DNA from: Candidatus Macondimonas diazotrophica
Lineage (GTDB): Bacteria > Pseudomonadota > Gammaproteobacteria > UBA5335
Assembly: GCF_004684205.1 (NCBI RefSeq)
Contig: NZ_SRIO01000010.1
Coordinates: 1-64,000 of the forward strand
Length of the DNA stretch: 64,000 bases
Direction: 5' to 3'
Shown: positions 10,652 through 19,149 of the stretch, one piece after another
How positions within the stretch are numbered: the first letter of the stretch is position 1
Layout: each line of letters starts with the position of its first letter
Translations under genes and position numbers: made by a program
The notes under the pieces: model-generated
The model's database searches: none
What the model was told of the DNA's origin: nothing
The model's input: the letters and a program-made list of their open reading frames with translations, nothing else

Positions 10652-12268
10652 ATGTTATCGAAAGACATCCTCCAAGCATTGCAAGGCTACGCCGCGAACA
10701 TGCAAAGGCCGGTCACGTTCGTCTTGCAGACCGGCGCGCACAGCAAACGCGACGAACTGGCGCAGTTTCTGGCCGAGATCGCCAGCGTCAGCGACAAAAT
10801 CACGCTTGAAGAGCGAGACCTGCCCGGTCTGCGCAGCCCCCTCAGCTTCGCGCTGCTGGCGGGCGGCGAAGACACCGGCATCCGCTTTTCGGGCATCCCC
10901 AGCGGGCACGAGTTCAACTCGCTGGTGCTCGCCATGCTGCAGGCCTCGGGCACGCCCATCAAACTGGACGACTCCCTCCAGCAGATGGTCGGCCGAATCA
11001 GCGAGGCGCTGCACTTTGAAGTGTTCGTCAGCCTCAGCTGCCACAACTGCCCCGAGGTGGTGCAGGCGCTCAACCAGTTTGCGCTGCTCAACCCGAACAT
11101 CCGCACCGAGATGATCGACGGTGGCCTGTTCCAGGACGTCATCGCGGAGCGCGACATCCAGGGGGTGCCGATTGTGTACCTGAACGGCGAAGTCTTCGCC
11201 AACGGCAAGGTCACCGCCGCTGAACTCATCGACCGGCTGGTCGAGCGCTACCCGCAGATCGCCGAGTCCGCGCCCACAGCCCGCCTGCCCCTGCAGGACG
11301 TGGTGGTGGTCGGCGGCGGCCCAGCTGGGGTGAGCGCCGCCATCTACAGCGCGCGCAAGGGCCTCGCCGTGACGCTGATCACTGACCGCATGGGTGGCCA
11401 GGTAAAGGACACCATGGGCATCGAGAACCTGATTTCCGTGCCCAAGACCACCGGCCCCGCGCTCACCGGCGCCCTGCAGGCGCACCTCAACGCGTACGCG
11501 GTCACGGTCAAGGAACACCTCAAGGTGCTGAACGTGACCCAGGGACCGATCAAGCGCCTGACGCTGTCCTCGGGCGAGCAGATCGACACCAAGACCCTGA
11601 TCGTGGCCACCGGCGCCAAGTGGCGCGAGCTCGGCGTTCCGGGGGAGAAAGAGAACATCGGCAACGGGGTCGCGTATTGCCCCCACTGCGATGGCCCCTT
11701 CTTCAAGGGCAAGGACGTCGCGGTCATCGGCGGCGGCAACTCCGGCATCGAAGCGGCGCTGGACCTTGCCGGCATCGTCAAGTCGGTCACCGTGTTCGAG
11801 TTTCTGCCCGAACTCAAGGCGGACAAGGTGCTGGTCGACCAGGCGCTGGCCCGGGACAACATCCGCATCCTCAAGAACGTCGCGACCAAGGCGATCAAGG
11901 CCGAGGGTGGCAAGGTCACGGCCATCGAATACGTCGAGCGCGCCACCGACACACCGCACAGCCTCGCCCTGGATGGTGTCTTCGTCCAGATCGGCCTGGT
12001 GCCCAACAGCGACTTCCTGGCCGATGTGGTGGAGCGCACCCGCTTCGGCGAGGTCGTCATCAACGAGAAGGGCGAAACCTCCGAGGCCGGCATCTATGCC
12101 TGCGGGGACGTCACGACCGTGCCCTACAAGCAGATCGTCATCGCCATGGGCGAGGGTGCAAAGGCCGCGCTCGCTGCGTTCGAGTACCTGCTGACCCGTT
12201 CGACGGATCTCGCTGCGGCCTACGCGGCCAGCGGCACCGATCCCCTGGAACAGGGGAAAGCGGCCTGA
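10652..12268 (+). CDS. ahpF: Alkyl hydroperoxide reductase subunit F
   Basis: This 538-residue FAD/NADH-dependent disulfide reductase recycles AhpC. The N-terminal double-thioredoxin domain carries the CxxC at about 130/133 (SCHNCPEV). The thioredoxin-reductase-like part has GGGPAG for FAD (near residue 217), the second CxxC in YCPHCDGPFF (near 348), and GGGNSG for NADH. The order and length match E. coli AhpF. ATG 10652 has AAAGGA ten bases upstream and homology starts there; the open frame before it is not protein-like. It is co-transcribed with ahpC and ends at a hairpin at 12321. Confidence 0.96.
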   Translation: MLSKDILQALQGYAANMQRPVTFVLQTGAHSKRDELAQFLAEIASVSDKITLEERDLPGLRSPLSFALLAGGEDTGIRFSGIPSGHEFNSLVLAMLQASGTPIKLDDSLQQMVGRISEALHFEVFVSLSCHNCPEVVQALNQFALLNPNIRTEMIDGGLFQDVIAERDIQGVPIVYLNGEVFANGKVTAAELIDRLVERYPQIAESAPTARLPLQDVVVVGGGPAGVSAAIYSARKGLAVTLITDRMGGQVKDTMGIENLISVPKTTGPALTGALQAHLNAYAVTVKEHLKVLNVTQGPIKRLTLSSGEQIDTKTLIVATGAKWRELGVPGEKENIGNGVAYCPHCDGPFFKGKDVAVIGGGNSGIEAALDLAGIVKSVTVFEFLPELKADKVLVDQALARDNIRILKNVATKAIKAEGGKVTAIEYVERATDTPHSLALDGVFVQIGLVPNSDFLADVVERTRFGEVVINEKGETSEAGIYACGDVTTVPYKQIVIAMGEGAKAALAAFEYLLTRSTDLAAAYAASGTDPLEQGKAA

Positions 12269-12320
12269 CCCGAAGCCCCGCGGATGGGATGACGGCAACA
12301 CGCCAAGCGCATCCCCTTTG

Positions 12321-12350
12321 ACCCGGCGGCCGGCACCGCCGGGTGTTCTG
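12321..12350 (+). terminator. Probable terminator after ahpF
   Basis: A perfect 9-bp GC-rich stem (12321-12329 with 12336-12344) and a six-base loop are followed by GTTCTGTTT. The T tract is interrupted, so efficiency is uncertain. Confidence 0.6.
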
Positions 12351-12431
12351 TTTCGGACTCCAGGCAGCGGACCGGCCACCGGGACCCAGGCTCGCGTCAT
12401 CCCGACAAGACCCCGACCGGACCGGTTCCGC

Positions 12432-12644
12432 TCACCGACGATCGGTTGCCCGGCGCCGCTGCTCGGTCACGGAGATGCCACCCACCCCCCAGTTATCGGT
12501 CGATACTTCCTCGATCACCACAAAGGTACTGGCCGGGTTCTTGCCCAACACATCCACCAGCATTTGCGTGGTCCGCTCGATCAATTCAGCCTTCTGCGCC
12601 GCGCTGACGCCATCGTCAGTCACGCGAATGTGAACATAGGGCAT
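12432..12644 (-). CDS. 4-oxalocrotonate tautomerase family protein
   Basis: This 70-residue protein belongs to the tautomerase superfamily, in which the N-terminal proline exposed after Met removal (MPYVHIRVT) is the catalytic base. The stretch VLGKNPASTFVVIEEV and the later NWGVGG are typical of small 4-OT-like enzymes. The substrate is unknown, and such proteins act on unsaturated keto acids or dehalogenate small acids. A run with CAAGGAGAAAAGG-type purines lies just upstream of the start at 12644. It is last in an apparent minus-strand operon with an NTF2-like gene and a GST, opposite a LysR regulator, which suggests detoxification or aromatic/quinone metabolism. Confidence 0.8.
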   Translation of the reverse strand: MPYVHIRVTDDGVSAAQKAELIERTTQMLVDVLGKNPASTFVVIEEVSTDNWGVGGISVTEQRRRATDRR

Positions 12645-12727
12645 ACCTTTTCTCCTTGGTTTGAACAGTCAATGGCGCGGTATCGCGCCGCCAGCGCCCA
12701 GCCGCATCGTACCGGTGTGGAGCGGCC

Positions 12728-13105
12728 TCAGGCACGGGGCGCGTACATCTTGTTGACGATGCGCCATTGCCCATCCTCCCGCAGCAGGCTGAGGCAGTCG
12801 GTAAACCGATCGCCCAGCAAGGGGCAGTCGACTTTCGCAAGGGCCTGGTCGCCCATCAGGTCGATACCCAGAATCCCGTAGGCGAAGGGGTCCTCTCGCA
12901 CCGCGGGCGAGCTGCGCCGGGCTACCATCGCGAGCCACGCATCGAGGCTGCGCCGGAGCCCGGGGGCCTGCAGCGCCGCCTGTGGATCGAACAGCGACCG
13001 AAGCAAGGCGGGATCGCCCTGGTGCAGGCCTTTGCAATAGGCACGCACCAACGAAGCAATCGCCGCCAGATCCGCTTGCCCACGCAACGATTCCGTGCCG
13101 CTCAT
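12728..13105 (-). CDS. NTF2-like (SnoaL/DUF4440-type) protein
   Basis: This 125-residue protein has the cone-shaped NTF2 fold pattern: an N-terminal helix pair (LAAIASLVRAYCKGLHQGD), an LFDPQAAL segment, a mid-protein ILGIDLMGDQALAKVDC strand, then FTDCLSLLREDGQWRIVNKMY at the C-terminus. Members include small isomerases, hydratases and binding proteins, and no catalytic residue can be assigned here. The start ATG overlaps the GST stop by four bases, so the two are translationally coupled. It probably works with the tautomerase and GST. Confidence 0.75.
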   Translation of the reverse strand: MSGTESLRGQADLAAIASLVRAYCKGLHQGDPALLRSLFDPQAALQAPGLRRSLDAWLAMVARRSSPAVREDPFAYGILGIDLMGDQALAKVDCPLLGDRFTDCLSLLREDGQWRIVNKMYAPRA

Positions 13106-13710
13106 GCCACCGCCCTGGCTTGCTCTTCGGCCAGTCCGGCCTGAAAGCTCGGGCGCGCCATCACCGCAGCGGTCATGCGCTTGACCGCCTCACCCAGCTC
13201 GATCGTGACCGGGAATTGCGCGTTCCAGCGTGCGTACACCGTCAGCATCACATCAGCCGCAGTGGGTTCACTGCCGCCCAGGAAGATGTGCTCACCCAAG
13301 CGGGTGTTCACCGTGGCCCAAAGAACGCTCACCGCATCGGCGGCCGCTGCCATGGCTTGCGCTTTAGCGGGCCCCGCTGCCATCGACTTTGCCAGGAAGA
13401 ACAGCCGCCCATAGGCCGGATGCACGGTGGCATTGGCGAACATGATCGCGTCGATCGCCGCGTCGCGGGCCGGACCGGACCGGGGCAGCAAGGGGCTGTC
13501 CGCGGCCTCCAGCAGATGGATCATCGCCGCCGCACCCTCGCGCAGCACCCGATCTCCATTCACCAGCACCGGGACGGTGCCGACCGGATTGATGCGCGAG
13601 AAGTCGGCAACCCCCCGCTTGTCGACCAGCTCGATCGGCAATCCCAACTCGCGCGCCATGACATGGGTGGCCAGAGAGCAGGCACCGGGCAGAAAATAGA
13701 GTGTGTACAT
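13102..13710 (-). CDS. Glutathione S-transferase, beta-class-like
   Basis: This 202-residue protein has an N-terminal thioredoxin-like domain with LPGACSLATHVMARELGL, where Cys11 matches the beta-class GST catalytic Cys, and a VGTVPVLVNGD segment with the cis-Pro that binds glutathione. The helical C-terminal domain carries EHIFLGGSEPTAADVML. It conjugates or reduces electrophiles with glutathione in the cytoplasm. It is the first gene of a three-gene minus-strand operon, divergent from the LysR gene at 13837, which is the likely regulator. The 126-base gap between them is AT-rich with several short inverted repeats. Confidence 0.88.
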   Translation of the reverse strand: MYTLYFLPGACSLATHVMARELGLPIELVDKRGVADFSRINPVGTVPVLVNGDRVLREGAAAMIHLLEAADSPLLPRSGPARDAAIDAIMFANATVHPAYGRLFFLAKSMAAGPAKAQAMAAAADAVSVLWATVNTRLGEHIFLGGSEPTAADVMLTVYARWNAQFPVTIELGEAVKRMTAAVMARPSFQAGLAEEQARAVA

Positions 13711-13836
13711 GGGACTGAAAACCTCCGAATTACGTCATCGTCGACGGGAGGGTCGACGTCGGTGCAGCGTAGTTCGGAAACGAAATTCGAAAAATCCGTA
13801 TTCTGTACATGCACTGTTGCCATTTCGGAAACATTC

Positions 13837-14733
13837 ATGAACAAGCTACGGGCCATGCAACTGTTCGTTCGCATTGCGGAGCTGGGAAGCTTCAGTCGCG
13901 CGGCCGATGAATTGGCACTGTCGAAATCGGTGTTGAGCAAGGAGATGACCCGTCTGGAAACCGCGCTGGGTATCCGCTTGCTGCAGCGCAGTACCCGCCG
14001 GCTCGAGTTGACGGAACGAGGACAGGATTATCTGCAGCGCTGTCGGGCGATTCTGGCTCAGGTGGAATCGGTCGAGGCCGAACTCATGGCTCTGGACGGC
14101 GCGCCGCGCGGCAAACTGCGCGTCAACGCGTCCATGTCCCTCGGTCTGACCGAGTTGTCGCAGGCACTCTCGGCCTTCATGGCGCAATATCCCGAGATCG
14201 AACTGGACGTCGAGCTCAGCGACGAGTGGGTCGATCTGATCACCCAAGGCTTTGATCTGGGATTCCGCGCAGCCAGCCGCCCGTTCGACTCGAGCTACGT
14301 CGGCCGGGCCGTCGCCACCTTCCGCTTTCATGTCTGCGCCGCCCCCGAATACGTCGCGCGTCACCCCCCGATCCGCACCCCCGCCGACCTGAGCCGTCAC
14401 AACTGCTACGTCTACCGCCACTTCCGGGGCGGTACGGTCTGGCCAATCGGAGATGGGGTGCAGATCGGCGGCCGACTCCGGGCCAACAACACCCTGTTCA
14501 TCCGGCAAGCCGTCCTCGACGGGCACGGCATCGCCATGATGCCGAGCTTTGTCTGCGGCGACGGCCTGGCCAGCGGGGCCCTGGTCGAGTTGCTGGCCGA
14601 TCATCCGCGCCCACCGCTGATCCTGTATGCCACCTATCCGGCCCGGCGCCACGTGCCGCCCAAGGTCTCGGCGTGCGTGGCGTTCATTGAGCAATGGTTC
14701 GCAGCCGACGGCGCCGCGAATGAACGGCCTTAG
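13837..14733 (+). CDS. LysR-family transcriptional regulator
   Basis: This 298-residue regulator has an N-terminal winged HTH (AMQLFVRIAELGSFSRAADEL, then SVLSKEMTRLE), a linker helix and a type-2 periplasmic-binding effector domain. This subclass (with GKLRVNAS and a VDLITQGFDLGFR stretch) resembles the DsdC/CrgA-like group often placed opposite GST or quinone-oxidoreductase genes. ATG 13837 directly precedes the HTH, and the long open frame upstream is not protein-like. It probably controls the divergent GST/NTF2-like/tautomerase operon; the inducer is unknown. Confidence 0.9.
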   Translation: MNKLRAMQLFVRIAELGSFSRAADELALSKSVLSKEMTRLETALGIRLLQRSTRRLELTERGQDYLQRCRAILAQVESVEAELMALDGAPRGKLRVNASMSLGLTELSQALSAFMAQYPEIELDVELSDEWVDLITQGFDLGFRAASRPFDSSYVGRAVATFRFHVCAAPEYVARHPPIRTPADLSRHNCYVYRHFRGGTVWPIGDGVQIGGRLRANNTLFIRQAVLDGHGIAMMPSFVCGDGLASGALVELLADHPRPPLILYATYPARRHVPPKVSACVAFIEQWFAADGAANERP

Positions 14734-14918
14734 CGGGCGAGGTGTCCCGAAAAACAACAGCCCATCGCCGTCAACCGCCGCTATCGATCCTGCGGAAATC
14801 AGTTTGTCATGAATGTCCCTGGGAGAATGTGCTTTGATACCGGGCAGGTGAAGATGGCATGGTTTGTCGTCACCACCCCGACCCGGGCCTTCGGGGACAT
14901 CGCTGCGGCTGCCCTGCC

Positions 14919-14938
14919 GCAACCGCGCCGGCGGTTGC
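14919..14938. repeat. GC-rich 8-bp hairpin in the gap between the LysR and VOC genes
   Basis: GCAACCGC and GCGGTTGC flank a four-base loop. There is no T tract, so it is not a classical terminator. The rest of the 289-base gap (14734-15022) shows no other signal. Confidence 0.3.
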
Positions 14939-15022
14939 CGGGCCGAGCCGCAGCCTCCCACCCCATGTGTTCGCCCGACACCGCCCCACGGCAACACCAC
15001 GACCGTGGTTCTGGAGCGCGCT

Positions 15023-15805
15023 ATGGCCAACAAACACGGCGATTTTGTCTGGTACGAACTGCTCACACCCGATGCCGACGCAGCGCAGCGGTTTTATGGC
15101 GAGGTGGTGGGGTGGCAGATAGCGCGGGGCGACCTGTCCGGTCTCGACTATCGCGTCCTGTCGGCGCAGGCGGCCGAGTCCGACGCCAGCCATCAGATCG
15201 GCGGGATCATGCCGCTGACCCCGGCCATGATCGACGGCGGCGCGCGGGCGATTTGGCTGGGCTATATCGAAGTCGACGATGTGGACCAGGCCGTCACCCG
15301 CCTCCAGAACGCCGGCGGCCGGGTGCTGATGACAGCCGCCGACCTGCCGGGTGTGGGCCGCATCGCACTGGTCGCCGACCCGCAGGGCGCCCTGTTCTAT
15401 CTGATGCACTCCTTGGACGCACAGGACAGTCTGGCCTTCGCCCATGACCTGCCCCGGCCGGGTCACTGCGCGTGGAACGAACTGACCACCCCGGACGCCA
15501 AGGCGTCGCTGGCGTTCTACAACGCCCAGTTCGGCTGGGTGAAAGATGGCCAGATGGATCAGGGACCCAACGGCACTTATGAGTTCCTTCGCCACGGCTA
15601 CGGGCTGGGCGCCCTGAATCCGAGCCCGGATGCGGCGCCCGCGCAATGGACGTACTATTTTCGCGTGGCTGATTTCGACACGGCGGTCGAGCGCATCGGC
15701 GCCGGTGGTGGGCAGATCGGGATGGGGCCGGTAACGATTCCGGACGGCGACCGGATCCTCCATGCCGTCGACCCCCAAGGGGCTCGCTTCGCGCTCATTG
15801 GCTGA
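15023..15805 (+). CDS. Two-domain VOC (glyoxalase/bleomycin-resistance) protein
   Basis: This 260-residue protein contains two vicinal-oxygen-chelate modules, at about 7-125 (FVWYELLTPDADAAQRFYG) and 140-258 (CAWNELTTPDAKASLAFYN). It resembles the mycobacterial Cfp30B type, and several bacterial members bind flavin or small electrophiles. Glyoxalase I metal ligands are not evident, so a lactoylglutathione lyase role is not claimed. ATG 15023 follows GGAG at suitable spacing; the open frame upstream is Pro/Arg-rich and rejected. It precedes arsC but is separated by the operator-like palindrome, so it is probably a separate transcript. Confidence 0.85.
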   Translation: MANKHGDFVWYELLTPDADAAQRFYGEVVGWQIARGDLSGLDYRVLSAQAAESDASHQIGGIMPLTPAMIDGGARAIWLGYIEVDDVDQAVTRLQNAGGRVLMTAADLPGVGRIALVADPQGALFYLMHSLDAQDSLAFAHDLPRPGHCAWNELTTPDAKASLAFYNAQFGWVKDGQMDQGPNGTYEFLRHGYGLGALNPSPDAAPAQWTYYFRVADFDTAVERIGAGGGQIGMGPVTIPDGDRILHAVDPQGARFALIG

Positions 15806-15856
15806 ATTCGGTGCGCCGCCCGGCCCGGCAAGCCGAGAATAGAGCGGCACCGATAT

Positions 15857-15880
15857 TTCCATAAATTGCGAACTATGGAA
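15857..15880. promoter_or_regulatory. Candidate ars operator overlapping an arsC promoter
   Basis: A perfect inverted repeat, TTCCATA with TATGGAA, has a 10-base spacer and ends 79 bases before arsC. It overlaps a possible promoter with TTTCCA at 15856-15861 and AATAAT at 15879-15884, 17 bases apart. An ArsR-type repressor bound here would block RNA polymerase. No arsR gene lies nearby. Confidence 0.45.
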
Positions 15881-15959
15881 TAATCCAATTGCGGCCACTT
15901 CCGGATGCAAGCCGCGGCCCCACCGTCTGGCATCCCCTTTTTCAGAAGGCAGACGCATC

Positions 15960-16373
15960 GTGTCCACACCCAAAACCGTTCTCGTCCTTTGCACCGGCAA
16001 CTCCTGCCGATCCCAGATGGGTGAAGCCATCCTGAATCATGACCTCGACGGCCTGGTGCGTGCCATTTCGGCCGGCACCGCGCCGCAACCAAAGGTCGCC
16101 GATGGTGCGCTCGAGGCCTTGCGGCTCGCCGGACTGCCGACCGGCAGCCTGTACCCCAAGACGGTCGATGCGGTCCTGAATCAGGACATCGATCTGGTGG
16201 TGAGCGTATGCGACAACGCTCGGGAGACCTGCCCCATATTTCCCCGGCCGGTCAGACGGATCCATGTCGGATTTCACGATCCGCACGGGGAGCCGCTGGC
16301 CAGCTTCATAGCGGTGCGTGACGACATCCGCGCGCGCCTGGTTCCCGCTGTTCGCGAAGCCCTCGAACTTTAA
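15960..16373 (+). CDS. arsC: Arsenate reductase, LMW-phosphatase fold (thioredoxin-coupled type)
   Basis: This 137-residue enzyme reduces arsenate to arsenite in the cytoplasm. The P-loop C-x5-R is CTGNSCR (Cys11). The redox pair is in VCDNARETCPIFP, two cysteines seven apart (C-x6-C), as in the thioredoxin-dependent ArsC of the pI258 type. The GTG start at 15960 is the first in-frame start next to the P-loop. The acr3 efflux gene follows after 12 bases, so product export is coupled. Regulation is probably through the palindrome at 15857-15880. Confidence 0.92.
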   Translation: MSTPKTVLVLCTGNSCRSQMGEAILNHDLDGLVRAISAGTAPQPKVADGALEALRLAGLPTGSLYPKTVDAVLNQDIDLVVSVCDNARETCPIFPRPVRRIHVGFHDPHGEPLASFIAVRDDIRARLVPAVREALEL

Positions 16374-16385
16374 GGAGTATCCGTC

Positions 16386-17471
16386 ATGTCGGCCCAGTGT
16401 GAAGTCACCGCCAAAGCCGCCGCGGGTGAACCCATGAGTGTGTTCGAACGCTTTCTTACCATATGGGTGTTTCTCTGCATCGGCGCCGGTATTCTGGCCG
16501 GTCAGGTCGCACCGGAGCTGTTTCGCTGGGTGGGCAGCCTGGAGGTAGCGCGCGTCAACCTTCCGGTGGGCCTGCTGATCTGGGTGATGATCATCCCGAT
16601 GCTGGTCAAGGTCGACTTCGGCGCAATCCATGAGGTCCGCCAGCATGTGCGCGGGATCGGCGTCACGCTGTTCGTCAACTGGCTGGTCAAGCCGTTTTCG
16701 ATGGCTTTTCTCGGCTGGCTGTTCCTGCGTCATCTGTTCGCCCCGATCCTGCCGGCCGACCAGATCGACAGCTACATCGCCGGCCTCATCCTGCTGGCCG
16801 CTGCACCGTGCACGGCCATGGTCTTCGTGTGGAGCCGGCTGTCTAATGGCGATCCTTTGTTCACCCTGTCTCAGGTAGCCCTGAACGACACCATCATGGT
16901 GTTCGCATTTGCACCCATCGTCGCCTTTCTGCTTGGAATTTCGGCGATTACCGTACCCTGGGACACCCTGCTGACCTCGGTCGGCCTGTATATCGTCGTT
17001 CCGGTCATCCTCGCGCAGCTCTGGCGCCGACGCCTGCTGGCCCGGGGACCCGAAGCATTCGATGCCGCCATGGCGCGGATCGGCCCCTGGTCAATCGCCG
17101 CGCTGCTTGCCACACTGATCCTGCTGTTCGCCTTCCAGGGCGAGGCGATCCTGAAGCAACCGCTGATCATCGCCCTGCTGGCGGTTCCGATCCTGATCCA
17201 GGTGTTTTTTAATTCCGCACTGGCCTACTGGCTCAACCGGGTGGTGGGCGAGAAACACAGCGTAGCCTGCCCGTCAGCCCTGATCGGCGCATCGAATTTC
17301 TTCGAGCTGGCGGTCGCGGCGGCCATCAGCCTGTTCGGCTTTCAATCCGGCGCGGCGCTGGCGACCGTCGTAGGGGTGTTGATCGAAGTCCCGGTCATGC
17401 TGCTGGTCGTGCGGGTGGTCAACGCCTCGAAAGACTGGTACGAATCCGGCGCCGTCGGCGCGCGCGGCTAG
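16386..17471 (+). CDS. acr3: ACR3-family arsenite efflux permease
   Basis: This 361-residue, ten-helix inner-membrane carrier exports arsenite by proton antiport. Family landmarks are AAAPCTAMVFVWSRL, which includes the conserved essential Cys of the fourth helix, and SALIGASNFFELAVAAAISLFG near the C-terminus. The length is normal for Acr3. The ATG has AAGGAG eight bases upstream and is 12 bases after arsC. No arsA ATPase, arsH or arsR is linked, so this is a minimal two-gene resistance unit. Confidence 0.94.
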   Translation: MSAQCEVTAKAAAGEPMSVFERFLTIWVFLCIGAGILAGQVAPELFRWVGSLEVARVNLPVGLLIWVMIIPMLVKVDFGAIHEVRQHVRGIGVTLFVNWLVKPFSMAFLGWLFLRHLFAPILPADQIDSYIAGLILLAAAPCTAMVFVWSRLSNGDPLFTLSQVALNDTIMVFAFAPIVAFLLGISAITVPWDTLLTSVGLYIVVPVILAQLWRRRLLARGPEAFDAAMARIGPWSIAALLATLILLFAFQGEAILKQPLIIALLAVPILIQVFFNSALAYWLNRVVGEKHSVACPSALIGASNFFELAVAAAISLFGFQSGAALATVVGVLIEVPVMLLVVRVVNASKDWYESGAVGARG

Positions 17472-17478
17472 CCAACAC

Positions 17479-17549
17479 GGGGCGATCGCGAGGGTCAGCG
17501 CCGGCCGAAACCGTCGGGTCCAAAAAAACCCGATGAATGCGATCGCCCC
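17479..17549 (+). terminator. Long inverted repeat after acr3, possible terminator
   Basis: An 11-bp perfect repeat (17479-17489 with 17539-17549) encloses a smaller 6-bp hairpin (TCGGGT with ACCCGA, 17514-17533). It lies eight bases past the acr3 stop. A U-run is lacking, so it may protect the 3' end rather than terminate. Confidence 0.35.
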
Positions 17550-17686
17550 TCGCACAGCAGCCGATCCGTGGGATTAATGGCGCCAAGTCCGGTATGCTTG
17601 GGCGGGCCGAACGACTGCGGCAAGGCTAGCGCCCGCCGGCACGTCGACCCCCGTATCCGCCCCTTTTTGCGCCAGATTCCACGATC

Positions 17687-18934
17687 ATGCTGTCCACGCT
17701 GTTACCCATCGTTTCCCTGCTGCTTGGCATTGGCATCCTGCTCATCGGCAATGGCCTGCTGGGCACCCTGCTCGCCCTGCGGGCGGGTATGGACGGTTTT
17801 TCCGATCCGGTCATCGGCCTGGTGATGTCCGCCTATTTCGTCGGCTTCTTCGGGGGAACCTTCATCTGTCCAACGCTGATTCGCCGGGTGGGACATATCC
17901 GGGCATTCGCCATCTTCGCGGCGATCGCCGCGGTAGCCGCTCTGCTGCATGTGTTGATGATCGAACCCTTTTTCTGGCTGGCGTTGCGCGTCGTCAGCGG
18001 CGTCTGTCAGGTAGGCCTCTATACGGTGATCGAGAGCTGGCTGAACGCCTCGATCCCCAATGCCCGACGCGGCCAGGTCTTCGGTGCCTACATGGTGGTG
18101 ACCTTGTTCGCCCTGGCCTTGGGTCAGGCCCTCATCACCCATGCCGACCCCGCCGGATTCACACTGTTCGCCATCGCATCGATGCTGATGTCTCTGGCGC
18201 TGCTGCCGATCGCTTTCACCAGCATCCCCCAACCGCAGCTGGCCCGAACGCCGCGCCTGGGCCTGCGCTTTTTGTACCGCGCCTCACCTGCTGCGGTCGG
18301 CGGAACGCTGGCCTCTGGGCTCATTATCGGTGCGTTCTGGGGGATGGGACCGGTTTTTGCCCTGCGCATCGGGTTGGACGAGGCCGGAGTCGCCGGGTTC
18401 ATGAGCGCCACCATCCTCGGTGGCGCCGCCCTGCAATGGCCCATCGGGCACCTGTCCGACCGGGTCGACCGTCGCCGGGTACTGGCGGTCATCGGCGCAA
18501 CCGCCGCTCTGGTTGCCCTGGTAACCCTGCTGCTTACCGAAGGCCCCGTTTTCGGGTTGGTGCTGGCCACGTTCCTGTTCGGGGGGCTGGCATTCAGCGT
18601 GTATCCGGTGAGTGTGGCGCATATGAACGATCACCTGCAGCCGGAAGAAGCGCTCGAGGGCAGCAGCGGTCTGCTGCTGTTGCACGGACTCGGGGCCGCG
18701 GCAGGCCCGGCCCTGGTCGGCGTGTTGATCGGCAGCTTCGGTCCTCGCAGCCTGTTGATCTATTTCGCCGTCGCGCTCGCTTCGCTGGCGGTCTTCGTGG
18801 CCTTGCGCATCCGGCAGGCGCCGCCGGTCGCGTTGGAAGACCACGCGCACTTCGCACCGATGGTGCGCACCTCGCCGGAAGCCCTGGCGGTGGTAGCCGA
18901 TACACCGCCTTCTGCCGATCCGGAGGCGTCCTGA
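17687..18934 (+). CDS. MFS transporter, YcaD-like
   Basis: This 415-residue major facilitator protein has twelve predicted membrane helices. The A-motif region is represented by TLIRRVGHIRAFAIFA between helices 2 and 3, and a second RxDRRR-type loop follows near DRVDRRRVLAV. GFFGGTFICP and QWPIGHLSDR resemble the YcaD/UMF-type subfamily, whose substrates are poorly known. The C-terminal 40 residues are soluble and acidic. It stands alone between the ars genes and the manganese-riboswitch-type leader. Confidence 0.85.
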   Translation: MLSTLLPIVSLLLGIGILLIGNGLLGTLLALRAGMDGFSDPVIGLVMSAYFVGFFGGTFICPTLIRRVGHIRAFAIFAAIAAVAALLHVLMIEPFFWLALRVVSGVCQVGLYTVIESWLNASIPNARRGQVFGAYMVVTLFALALGQALITHADPAGFTLFAIASMLMSLALLPIAFTSIPQPQLARTPRLGLRFLYRASPAAVGGTLASGLIIGAFWGMGPVFALRIGLDEAGVAGFMSATILGGAALQWPIGHLSDRVDRRRVLAVIGATAALVALVTLLLTEGPVFGLVLATFLFGGLAFSVYPVSVAHMNDHLQPEEALEGSSGLLLLHGLGAAAGPALVGVLIGSFGPRSLLIYFAVALASLAVFVALRIRQAPPVALEDHAHFAPMVRTSPEALAVVADTPPSADPEAS

Positions 18935-18974
18935 TCCGGACAGCCAAGCGCTGGGCTCGGCAACCTCGCTGCGT

Positions 18975-18980
18975 TAGAAT
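18975..18980 (+). promoter_or_regulatory. Candidate -10 element before the riboswitch
   Basis: A TAGAAT lies just upstream of the conserved leader. The -35 region (TGGGCT, 17 bases upstream) is poor. Confidence 0.3.
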
Positions 18981-19128
18981 CGCAGCCGTCATCGGGGAGT
19001 AGCCGCTCTTCCACCGGAAGAGGCTTGCGTCAACACACTTGGCCCCATCGGCCATGGCGCAGGCAGTCCCGCACCTGGCAAGACCGTTGACCACAGCGCC
19101 GCCGCAGGCCGGGGTAGCGCTGTGGTCA
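18981..19128 (+). promoter_or_regulatory. yybP-ykoY manganese riboswitch with expression platform
   Basis: The leader contains the hallmark GGGGAGTAGCC at about 18994-19004. It is followed by a hairpin (CTCTTCC with GGAAGAG, 19006-19022), then CAACACACTTGGCC and CTGGCAAGACC, as in proteobacterial yybP-ykoY aptamers. Directly after is a perfect 12-bp stem (19088-19099 with 19117-19128) that ends about 21 bases before the start codon and could act as the switching element. This RNA class binds Mn2+ and commonly precedes Mn exporters. The downstream gene belongs to a family known to be under this riboswitch. Confidence 0.8.
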
Positions 19129-19149
19129 TCGATGTCGTTCCGGCCGGGG

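Noticed and set aside
10655-12400. 581-codon open frame opposite ahpF
   Set aside because: Composition and position show it is a shadow of ahpF, whose motifs are complete.
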